A DNA stretch of 28,185 nt from a virus, in the IMG/VR virus record IMGVR_UViG_3300032087_005496, positions 1 through 28,185 of that record, one strand, 5' to 3'. Positions 1 to 5,230 of this stretch are shown here, one piece after another (position 1 is the stretch's first letter; each line of letters opens with the position of its first letter). A program made the translations under genes and the position numbers. The notes under the pieces are model-generated. The model worked only from the letters and a program-made list of their open reading frames with translations. It was not told the origin of the DNA and ran no database searches.

Positions 1-174
1 GCCATACAGCTTAGAACATAAGTAAACAACATGAGGTTCAGGGTAGACTGTCTCACCAGTTGTCTTTTCAAATGGTTTTGGTATGTACCATTTGTAACCA
101 TTAATATGAGCATAGGAAGTACCGCCACAAAAACGGTACTCTACCCAATCACCAACTTCATATTTTCTGTCCAT
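1..174 (-). CDS. hypothetical protein, 3' end beyond left edge
   Basis: Open frame of 58 codons reading leftward with no stop before the window edge, starting with MDRKYEVGDWVEYRF. The start is supported by a GGAGGA ribosome site just upstream, lying inside the last codons of the neighbouring 213-residue gene, so the two are translationally linked. The visible part is rich in aromatic residues (YKWYIPKPF) and has no signal peptide or membrane segment. The opening phrase VGDWVEYRF is of the kind seen in small beta-barrel domains, but I do not recognise a family. Partial at its C-terminus. Confidence 0.75.
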   Translation of the reverse strand, partial: MDRKYEVGDWVEYRFCGGTSYAHINGYKWYIPKPFEKTTGETVYPEPHVVYLCSKLYG

Positions 175-176
175 GA

Positions 177-818
177 CTAGTCCTCCAATAACTTGTCAGC
201 AAGTAACACTTCACTAAGATCGTCAAGATTAGCTTGAGCTTGTTCTTTACGTTCTTGCTCTACTTTTTTACGCTCGACTTTCTCATGTACTTTTTGAATG
301 TAACTGTCGTCAACTAAGTCAGCTAAAGTCGGCACAGCTTTAAGTGCCTGATTCAATGTAGTAAAGTTAGTCAAAGTGTCTTGAATCCTAGAAAGAAAAT
401 CGAATCTTTTGTTATGAAGAGCATCATTAAAATCACCAATACGAACAGCTTCTTGATAACTAGGATCAGAAAGAGGAACTTTCAATGTAATTATTTTACT
501 CCATCTGTCACAAAGAAAGTCTGGAGCTGTACGCATAGTTGAAAGCTCAATATCAAACTTGCCTTCACTATCGTCATCGGTGTAAATTCTAACGTAACTT
601 ACTTCACTTCTTTTACCAGGTTCAACTTCGTCAAACTGCGAAAACTTTTCTTTATACAAAGCTTGGAAATCTTCAACAGAGGGTTGAACATAAGTATCAA
701 AAATCTTATCGCCAAACGTAGGGTCTACCTTTTGCTTGGGGTTTATTTTATCGAATTTATTTTTTGCAGCCTGTTCGATCTCAGCCATGAGTCGATTAGA
801 CATTCGTACGGTTGCCAT
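177..818 (-). CDS. conserved phage protein of unknown function, 213 aa
   Basis: The start is fixed by a TAAGGAGG site nine bases upstream of the ATG. The protein opens with a basic helix (MATVRMSNRLMAEIEQAAKN), has a mixed alpha/beta middle, and ends in a highly charged helical tail (about residues 175-200, rich in Lys, Glu and Gln). No membrane segment and no cysteine cluster. The N-terminal pattern, VR-hydrophobic-SN/TN-hydrophobic followed by a helix, recalls phage proteins filed as nucleotide-modification-associated domain 5. That is a memory of the family's opening only, and I see no catalytic motif to confirm it. It lies directly downstream of the MoxR ATPase gene with a 12-base gap, so it may be a partner or client of that ATPase. 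Function unknown. Confidence 0.8.
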   Translation of the reverse strand: MATVRMSNRLMAEIEQAAKNKFDKINPKQKVDPTFGDKIFDTYVQPSVEDFQALYKEKFSQFDEVEPGKRSEVSYVRIYTDDDSEGKFDIELSTMRTAPDFLCDRWSKIITLKVPLSDPSYQEAVRIGDFNDALHNKRFDFLSRIQDTLTNFTTLNQALKAVPTLADLVDDSYIQKVHEKVERKKVEQERKEQAQANLDDLSEVLLADKLLED

Positions 819-830
819 AGTAGTACCTCC

Positions 831-1859
831 TTACAGTATGACACTGGCGTTTTTGTTGATCCAATCCTTTAGATCAGCATTTGTAAGTAATGTTTTGTCT
901 TTAGCTAGACAGCCTTTGACAGCAATTACTTGATACTCAACCGGTAACTTTGTTACTAGTTGCATAATATTTTTTAGTTTAGGCGCTTCTGCACGGGCGG
1001 CAATAGCACCTGATAAAGCATACAAGATAGCTGGATTATCGTCAGCTTTTAGCTTGTAAGTTGATGGGTCGTCAATAAGTTTGTCGACATCTGGTAAATC
1101 GTCAGCAATTTCTTTGAAAGCAACGAACTCACCAGCTGGACCATCACCAACCAAGGCAGCAACACCATAGAAGAAATCTTCTTTAGTGGTTGACTTGTCA
1201 TAAGTTGCTAGTTTTTTGTCAACAAATGACCAAGACCTTGGAGTTGGAAAAGCATACTCATCAGCACTAAATGAATTTAGTAAGCCGGGTCGGTATTGCA
1301 AAAACGAAATGATGGATGAGTCAATGCCATTAGCAAATGCCCAGTCCGCCCAAGCTTCGATGGTGGGTTCTAACTCATAATGAGCAAGCCTGTTACGGAC
1401 TGGTGAGGGCATTTGATAAACTGCAGCTGAGTCAGTCAGTCTATTACCCGCTGCAAGAATTGACCACCCATCAGGTAGTGTGTAGTCGCCTACTTGTCTT
1501 GTAAGCAGTAATTGCAAAAATGCATTCTGCGTTGCTGGTGGGGCAGTTGGCAACTCGTCAATGAACAACAAGCCACGGTCCCCGTCCCGCTGTGTAATAG
1601 GAAATACATCTGGTACTGCCCATTTGGTAAAGCGCTTACCAGATTCTTTCAATGATACAATGTGTGGAATACCACGCACATCGACAGGATCAAACAAGTT
1701 TGCCCTGAAGTCTAAGATACCAATACCAAGCTCTTTAGCAACTTGGGCTGGTATGTCGGATTTACCGATACCTGGTCCACCCCATATCATGGTGTTTAGA
1801 CCAGCACGTAAATTAGCTTTGATCTCCGAGACCAAAGTCTTTGGATTTATTTGATGCAT
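831..1859 (-). CDS. MoxR-type AAA+ ATPase
   Basis: AAA+ ATPase of the MoxR group (342 aa), a chaperone-like motor that usually remodels a partner protein, often one with a von Willebrand A domain. Visible motifs: Walker A GGPGIGKSD at residues 27-35, Walker B LLFIDEL at 97-103 (Asp101, Glu102), sensor-1 Asn139 in LAAGNR, and arginine-finger candidates in SPVRNR (155-157). The PDVFP segment before Walker B is typical of MoxR proteins. The C-terminal third is probably the helical lid. The start has a perfect AAGGAGGT site. Neighbours are the 67-residue gene 5 bases upstream and the 213-residue gene 12 bases downstream. Similar ATPases occur in N4-like and other phages next to VWA-domain genes. 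No VWA protein is visible here, but it could lie beyond the left edge. Cytosolic. The family call is firm; the phage role is unknown. Confidence 0.93.
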   Translation of the reverse strand: MHQINPKTLVSEIKANLRAGLNTMIWGGPGIGKSDIPAQVAKELGIGILDFRANLFDPVDVRGIPHIVSLKESGKRFTKWAVPDVFPITQRDGDRGLLFIDELPTAPPATQNAFLQLLLTRQVGDYTLPDGWSILAAGNRLTDSAAVYQMPSPVRNRLAHYELEPTIEAWADWAFANGIDSSIISFLQYRPGLLNSFSADEYAFPTPRSWSFVDKKLATYDKSTTKEDFFYGVAALVGDGPAGEFVAFKEIADDLPDVDKLIDDPSTYKLKADDNPAILYALSGAIAARAEAPKLKNIMQLVTKLPVEYQVIAVKGCLAKDKTLLTNADLKDWINKNASVIL

Positions 1860-1864
1860 GACAA

Positions 1865-2068
1865 TTACCTCCTTTCAATTGGTTCAACATCTTTTACTTT
1901 AATTAACTCGCTTTGTTGTATTTGTTTGATAAAAGCAAGTTTAGCTTCCACATCGAAATCAATACCTTCCTGATGCTCAGGGGCTTTGAATTCAATAGTG
2001 ATTTGCATATCAGGACACTGGCTACTGTAAAAAGTAGCGCGCCAATATATTTCTTTTAGTTTACTCAT
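1865..2068 (-). CDS. small hypothetical protein, 67 aa
   Basis: Sixty-seven residues, opening MSKLKEIYWRATFYSSQCPD and continuing with alternating hydrophobic residues (MQITIEF). This suggests a small beta structure followed by a helix (EAKLAFIKQIQQSELIKVKDV). It overlaps the upstream 94-residue gene by four bases (ATGA), the usual sign of coupled translation, and a GAGGG site lies just before its start. No family recognised. It sits between the zinc-finger gene group and the MoxR ATPase in a single leftward transcript. Confidence 0.7.
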   Translation of the reverse strand: MSKLKEIYWRATFYSSQCPDMQITIEFKAPEHQEGIDFDVEAKLAFIKQIQQSELIKVKDVEPIERR

Positions 2069-2349
2069 TTAACTACCCTCAATTCTGGTGTGAAACTAAC
2101 TTCGTATTCAGGTTTATCAGAAAACCACATACCAACATAAACAGGTTGCTCATCAATCTGTTTGTCTTCTTTGTAAGCTTCCATAATATTATGTAGCTGT
2201 GTCATGACGTACTGTATCTCAGGCAAATCATCATGACACGGAAGAAAATCAGTTTTGTACGCAACTGCCTCATCAGATAAATGTGTAACATCTGAATCTT
2301 GAACATCGTATTCTTGAGTAGATACGATTATAGTTAGTCCAGTTAACAT
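2065..2349 (-). CDS. small hypothetical protein, 94 aa
   Basis: Ninety-four residues, acidic, with a beta-rich start (MLTGLTIIVSTQEYDV), a central helix (EIQYVMTQLHNIMEAYKED) and a beta-rich end (VYVGMWFSDKPEYEVSF). It overlaps the upstream 184-residue gene by seven bases and the downstream 67-residue gene by four, so all three are almost certainly translated from one message. No membrane segment, no metal-binding motif, no family recognised. Confidence 0.7.
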   Translation of the reverse strand: MLTGLTIIVSTQEYDVQDSDVTHLSDEAVAYKTDFLPCHDDLPEIQYVMTQLHNIMEAYKEDKQIDEQPVYVGMWFSDKPEYEVSFTPELRVVK

Positions 2350-2897
2350 ACTCTGAAGCCTCCACTGGCTTGAACAAACTTTTGAAAATCAACCACATTC
2401 TCAACTTCGAATGGGTAACTGGTACGATAGTCTTTGTGCTTACCTTTACCACTGCAACCATTGCAAGTACCTTGAACATACTTGTCATCACGAACTCCTG
2501 TACCATCGCAGTGGATACACTCAACTAAGTCAAGCTGCTCGAGATGAGCTTTGTAGTTAACTTCATAAGCTTTTGTTGCACCTGTCATAAGATCAATATT
2601 TAGCCTATTAGCAATCTTATCAGCTAGTTCTTTGTCGTACAAATAACCAGAGTTGCTGTGTCCTGCGTCTTTGTCTTCTTGAGATAAGAACTCATCGCAA
2701 GTATGGCACACATAATCCCATAAAGGACGCCACCACCAGACATTGTTTCTAAAATAATGTCCTGGGTTATCGGCTTCAAATTTTGCTACTGCGTCGAAAT
2801 ACTGTTGTTTTTCTTCTTCAGTAATTTTGTCAAAGTTAGGCATTACTGGTTCTTCACCAACAATGTGTGGATTCTCACCATATACATCCATTCCCAT
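2343..2897 (-). CDS. phage protein with DnaJ-like zinc-binding motifs
   Basis: The 184-residue protein begins MGMDVYGENPH and contains YFRNNVWWWRPLWDYV (residues 48-63). I recognise this combination from uncharacterised proteins in phages and bacteria. Three CxxC pairs are visible: Cys64/67 (CHTC), Cys127/130 in CIHCDGTG and Cys145/148 in CNGCSGKG. The last two are the CxxCxGxG repeats of DnaJ-type zinc fingers, so a structural zinc site and protein or nucleic-acid binding are likely. The start is set by an AAGGAGG site. A leftward terminator hairpin (2914-2947) lies directly upstream, so this gene may be made from read-through or from its own promoter. No catalytic residues are evident; the molecular role is unknown. 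Confidence 0.85.
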   Translation of the reverse strand: MGMDVYGENPHIVGEEPVMPNFDKITEEEKQQYFDAVAKFEADNPGHYFRNNVWWWRPLWDYVCHTCDEFLSQEDKDAGHSNSGYLYDKELADKIANRLNIDLMTGATKAYEVNYKAHLEQLDLVECIHCDGTGVRDDKYVQGTCNGCSGKGKHKDYRTSYPFEVENVVDFQKFVQASGGFRVC

Positions 2898-2913
2898 AGC
2901 ACACCTCCTTGTC

Positions 2914-2947
2914 TAAAAAGGGAAAATGCTCGGCTTTTCATCCGAGC
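2914..2947 (-). terminator. leftward intrinsic terminator or attenuator
   Basis: Read on the minus strand: stem GCTCGG / CCGAGC (2942-2947 with 2928-2933), an 8-base loop, then a T-rich tract ATTTTCCCTTTTT. It lies after the 248-residue gene and just before the ribosome site of the 184-residue gene. It could end or reduce transcription between the two halves of the left operon. Confidence 0.55.
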
Positions 2948-3000
2948 GCGGGCTTTTCGTAACCACCGCCTTGAGCTTTAGTACGTCCCCAAGATGACGC

Positions 3001-3043
3001 GATCTAGCTAATATTTTAAAGGGAGAATATTTTATGCTAGATC
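3001..3043. repeat. long imperfect inverted repeat
   Basis: Outer arms GATCTAGC (3001-3008) and GCTAGATC (3036-3043) are perfect complements. Inside them, AATATT occurs at 3010-3015 and again at 3026-3031, giving a second 6-bp stem around a 10-base loop, with a small asymmetric bulge between. The repeat contains the last codons and stop of the 248-residue gene. It could be an mRNA 3'-end stabiliser, a processing site or a protein-binding palindrome. Confidence 0.6.
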
Positions 3044-3778
3044 AAAAATTGACTTCGTGTGGTCTTTCGACTTCACATTCATGTCAATTGCTACTTTGAG
3101 TGACTGATCAACTACATTGGTGTAGTTCCAATCAGCCAAACGCTGCAGCCTCCTCTCCACTTCCGTTCTGACGCGCTTAGTTTCCAACGCAGTCTTGTTC
3201 AGACCAAATCTGTTGTCAACTTTAGCTACGACATCACGAAGCATACGAGCTTTACGTCCAAGACCAATCATACGTTCTTCACGTTCAATGAGCCATGTTG
3301 GTAACTCTTCATTGGGATTAGCTTGCTCAGCTTCTTCTTTGTACTCGTACGCAATAGAAGCGAACTCAGCCCATGTTCTGGTGTTGAGTTGCAAGAAACT
3401 AATACCAGTAGATTGTGGATCAGTCTCACACATGACAAGTAAGCCTTGTACAATCGTATCGACTTGATTCTCATAATACGCTTGCTCTTTGTCGGCATTA
3501 TCGCCTGCAAAAGTAACAGGTGTATCTTTCTTGTCTTCAAAGACTTGCATGATGCCATCAACGCGCAGGGCATTGAAGGTTGGTTTACCATCGACATCCA
3601 GTGCATATTTCTTGAAGAAATAGTCTGGTAATTGTATGGCGTCTGGTCGAGCACGTTCTTCCGCACCTTCTGGATCGCCCATAGTATCGTCATTGTACAT
3701 GTCGTCAGTAGTCTCGACTGCTGGGACAAGTTCCTCGCGTTCGACATCAAAGATGTCTGAAGTTTTTGCATTAGCCAT
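3032..3778 (-). CDS. hypothetical protein, 248 aa
   Basis: A soluble, acidic protein. The first 50 residues are strongly acidic and probably disordered (DDMYNDDTMGDPEGAEE), followed by a helical body with a basic C-terminal third (residues about 170-215, ERMIGLGRKARMLRD and similar). No cysteine cluster, nucleotide-binding loop or membrane segment. The start has a CAGGAGG site that lies inside the preceding 38-residue gene, which it overlaps by 8 bases. It is the first sizeable product of the left operon, immediately downstream of the TGTWACA array. An acidic head with a basic body would suit a nucleic-acid-binding or DNA-mimic protein, but this is only inference; no family is recognised. Confidence 0.8.
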   Translation of the reverse strand: MANAKTSDIFDVEREELVPAVETTDDMYNDDTMGDPEGAEERARPDAIQLPDYFFKKYALDVDGKPTFNALRVDGIMQVFEDKKDTPVTFAGDNADKEQAYYENQVDTIVQGLLVMCETDPQSTGISFLQLNTRTWAEFASIAYEYKEEAEQANPNEELPTWLIEREERMIGLGRKARMLRDVVAKVDNRFGLNKTALETKRVRTEVERRLQRLADWNYTNVVDQSLKVAIDMNVKSKDHTKSIFDLA

Positions 3779-3887
3779 TTAAACCTCCTGTTGTAGTAGC
3801 TAAATTAACACTAGTTTCAGCTTGCATATCAAGTTCAGCTTGCTCTGCAAGTTTTAGGATTTCGTAATTTACATATACTTCACTCAT
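3771..3887 (-). CDS. small peptide heading the left operon, 38 aa
   Basis: Thirty-eight residues, opening MSEVYVNYEILKLAEQAELD. The ATG at 3885-3887 is chosen because an optimal TAAGGAGG site lies five bases upstream. The frame extends further upstream to 3971, but that extension has no ribosome site and runs through a hairpin, so I reject it. The first half is a predicted helix and the second half is Thr/Gly-rich. It overlaps the 248-residue gene by eight bases, so it may serve partly as a translational lead-in for that gene. Function unknown. Confidence 0.65.
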   Translation of the reverse strand: MSEVYVNYEILKLAEQAELDMQAETSVNLATTTGGLNG

Positions 3888-3922
3888 ATAAACCTCCTTA
3901 TATAAATAAATGAAATAAATAC

Positions 3923-3959
3923 ACAAAAAAACTCCTAACACGACCGCCCCGTGGTCGTG
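3923..3959 (-). terminator. hairpin with T-run in the left operon leader
   Basis: On the minus strand: CACGACC, a 7-base loop, GGTCGTG (arms 3953-3959 and 3939-3945), a perfect 7-bp stem. Seven bases later there is a run of seven T. It sits between the TGTWACA array and the first gene of the left operon. The gap between stem and T-run makes it a weak terminator; attenuation of the left operon is possible. Confidence 0.4.
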
Positions 3960-3961
3960 AA

Positions 3962-4288
3962 AGTTACACACTGCTGTAACATTTTAACGAAAGAATGCGG
4001 GTTTCAGAGGAAATGTTACAGCTGTTACAGCTAAAAAATCACAAGTGTAACATCGGAAAGGTGCATGGATAAAGGCTTGGGGGAATTCTGTTACATGTTA
4101 CAGATAAAAACGAACTTCGTAGGCAGAACAACGAACAACGGTCGACTTTGTACAACTCAAGTTTTGAAAACCTGTAACTTTGTAACATTTTGACGTGCAA
4201 GACATCCCAAACCCTTTTGTTGGCTGCGCAAAAGCATGTTACAGAAGTAGTGTTACACATGGGCTTATGACGTGTAACATCTGTAACA
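3962..4288. repeat. cluster of TGTWACA heptamers
   Basis: Eleven exact copies of TGTAACA or its complement TGTTACA start at 3975, 4014, 4023, 4046, 4089, 4096, 4181, 4237, 4251, 4273 and 4282. One-mismatch copies are AGTTACA at 3962 and TGTAACT at 4173. Several are paired at 7, 8 or 9 base spacing. Read in one orientation, most are preceded by C or G and followed by T. The heptamer is itself an odd palindrome (TGT-W-ACA). The 513-base gap from 3888 to 4400 contains no convincing gene and consists largely of this array. Likely a multi-site binding region for a repressor or activator, or replication-origin iterons. Confidence 0.85.
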
Positions 4289-4317
4289 TTTTTTCAGCAC
4301 AGCACAACGCACATCCA

Positions 4318-4332
4318 CATCACTTCGTGATG
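4318..4332. repeat. triloop hairpin
   Basis: CATCAC-TTC-GTGATG, a perfect 6-bp inverted repeat with a three-base loop, between the heptamer array and the leftward terminator. A 10-base direct repeat, GATGATAGTA, begins within it (4329-4338) and recurs at 4352-4361. No T-run follows on either strand, so it is not a terminator. Confidence 0.5.
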
Positions 4333-4360
4333 ATAGTAGTAGCACACGCACGATGATAGT

Positions 4361-4393
4361 AATAAAAAAAAGAATGGGGGACCGAAGCCCCCC
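4361..4393 (-). terminator. strong leftward intrinsic terminator
   Basis: On the minus strand the sequence is GGGGGGC-TTCG-GTCCCCC (4387-4393 with 4376-4382) followed by ATTCTTTTTTTT. The stem has seven pairs including one G-U wobble that exists only in the minus-strand RNA (on the other strand it would be an A-C mismatch). The loop is the very stable UUCG tetraloop. It starts 8 bases beyond the stop of the 37-residue gene and ends the 4933-to-4401 transcript, separating it from the left operon. Confidence 0.9.
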
Positions 4394-4400
4394 TACGAGG

Positions 4401-4514
4401 TTACTCTTTTGGAAGAGTAAAGAAGAATTTATAGAGCATGTACCAGCTAACGAATGTGCTGATGATAAGTAACGCTACCCATACACAGAGTAGTCCAAGA
4501 AAAATGTCTAACAT
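4401..4514 (-). CDS. tiny single-span membrane protein, 37 aa
   Basis: Not previously obvious because of its size. It begins MLDIFLGLLCVWVALLIIST, and about residues 4-28 form one hydrophobic membrane helix followed by a short YKFFFTLPKE tail. The ATG has a CCGGAGG site five bases upstream, located in the last codons of the 66-residue gene, and the two genes abut with no gap. It is the last gene before a strong terminator. Size and topology suit a membrane-active phage peptide (holin partner, superinfection exclusion or inhibitor of a host membrane protein). The sequence does not decide among these. Confidence 0.72.
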   Translation of the reverse strand: MLDIFLGLLCVWVALLIISTFVSWYMLYKFFFTLPKE

Positions 4515-4715
4515 TTATTCCTCCGGGTTGTATAACAAAATGGCTTTGCCACAGATAAAAGAAACAAGCCCCATTGTGAACCAGATAAACAGTTCAAGTA
4601 TAGACTGTTGACCTACGTAGTTGAGGATGTCATGAGTAAGTAAAGCGAAAAGTACTAGTGATCCCGAGAAGACCACTAGTAAGATTACGTTAGAGAAGAA
4701 TCGCATTCTAGTCAT
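4515..4715 (-). CDS. small two-span membrane protein, 66 aa
   Basis: Two hydrophobic helices are visible: about residues 8-27 (SNVILLVVFSGSLVLFALLT) and 39-61 (ILELFIWFTMGLVSFICGKA onward), with basic residues at the N-terminus (TRMRF) and an acidic end (NPEE). It overlaps the upstream 73-residue gene by four bases (ATGA). Two-span proteins of this length include small class II holins and pinholins as well as superinfection-exclusion proteins. Being grouped with another membrane peptide and closed by a terminator fits such a cassette, but there is no endolysin next to it in this window. Confidence 0.75.
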   Translation of the reverse strand: MTRMRFFSNVILLVVFSGSLVLFALLTHDILNYVGQQSILELFIWFTMGLVSFICGKAILLYNPEE

Positions 4716-4933
4716 AAGTCCATCTCCATTTGCACGGGGTTCTTGGACCTAGTATCTTTCTTAAGTAAGAGATCAATCTCTTTACCATGGTAACCAACAG
4801 CTACTTCATTCAGAGCATTCTTACTTCCCTCGACTAAACTCGGACCTACACTCTTTACAGAATCATAAGCCTTCTTACTAACATGCTTGGTAAGAGCAAT
4901 ACCCTCACCTATTTTATAAAATAAATCTTTCAT
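4712..4933 (-). CDS. small amphipathic protein, 73 aa
   Basis: The start MKDLFYKIGEGIALTKHVSK is chosen over an in-frame ATG farther upstream because an AAGAGGT ribosome site lies seven bases before it. Lysine-rich, probably mostly helical (KHVSKKAYDSVKSV, SKNALNEVAVGYHG, KEIDLLLKKD), with no true membrane segment. It is the first gene of the three-gene leftward cassette and overlaps the 66-residue membrane gene by four bases. No family recognised; association with the membrane partners is inferred from gene order only. Confidence 0.7.
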   Translation of the reverse strand: MKDLFYKIGEGIALTKHVSKKAYDSVKSVGPSLVEGSKNALNEVAVGYHGKEIDLLLKKDTRSKNPVQMEMDL

Positions 4934-4965
4934 AATATTTACCTCTTTATATAGATTAAATAACA

Positions 4966-4985
4966 TAAGTAACACCCATTACTTA
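4966..4985. promoter_or_regulatory. perfect inverted repeat, candidate operator
   Basis: TAAGTAA-N6-TTACTTA, a perfect 7-bp dyad, 33 bases upstream of the first leftward start codon in the divergence region. Position and symmetry suit an operator for a dimeric regulator of the leftward cassette. No convincing -35/-10 pair could be assigned beside it. Confidence 0.45.
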
Positions 4986-5007
4986 CACTTGATACACCAC
5001 AATAGCG

Positions 5008-5024
5008 CGCCATGGAACATGGCG
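5008..5024. repeat. triloop hairpin in the divergence region
   Basis: CGCCATG-GAA-CATGGCG, a perfect 7-bp inverted repeat with a three-base loop. No T-run on either side. Same style as the TTC triloop hairpin at 4318-4332 (loops are complementary). Apart from this, the inverted repeat and the G-runs, the 4934-5230 gap holds a purine-rich stretch (about 5056-5085) and no gene I can support. Confidence 0.5.
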
Positions 5025-5139
5025 TGATATCCACGGACAACTAAGCCCGAGTGGCGTTTGAACGAAAAAAGAAAAGAGAAAAAACCAATACAAGGTTCCA
5101 AACGATGAAACCTGAACTGTGAATTACAGATGTCGAAAA

Positions 5140-5170
5140 GGGGGAAGGGGGTCTGTGCTGGCAGGGGGGG
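5140..5170 (+). other. G-run block with quadruplex potential
   Basis: On the plus strand: five G (5140-5144), AA, five G (5147-5151), twelve bases, seven G (5164-5170). The last run can supply two G-tracts, so a four-tract quadruplex is possible. It stands out in an otherwise A/T-rich phage and lies 60-90 bases ahead of the first rightward gene. Confidence 0.45.
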
Positions 5171-5194
5171 AGAAGATGACAACGGAATATAGAA

Positions 5195-5224
5195 TTCGCT
5201 TTTTCAAAAAAATTTTTGTAATAT
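5195..5224 (+). promoter_or_regulatory. candidate promoter of the HNH gene, leaderless
   Basis: A -10-like TAATAT at 5219-5224 ends six bases before the ATG at 5231, so transcription would begin at or within a base or two of the start codon. The -35 candidate TTCGCT (5195-5200, 18-base spacer) is poor. The intervening sequence is A- and T-tract DNA, and no ribosome site precedes the ATG. Confidence 0.35.
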
Positions 5225-5230
5225 TTTTTC

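Noticed and set aside
3888-3971. N-terminal extension of the 38-residue gene (start at 3971)
   Set aside because: The extension crosses a hairpin and T-run and lacks a ribosome site, while the internal ATG at 3885-3887 has a perfect one.
4039-4260. Leftward open frame of 73 codons, Cys/Ser/Phe-rich
   Set aside because: It runs straight through the TGTWACA array, has no ribosome site, and its composition is unlike the real genes nearby.
4329-4361. Possible CRISPR-like direct repeat (GATGATAGTA twice)
   Set aside because: Only two 10-base copies, with no array, regular spacers or cas genes; reported only as a local direct repeat.
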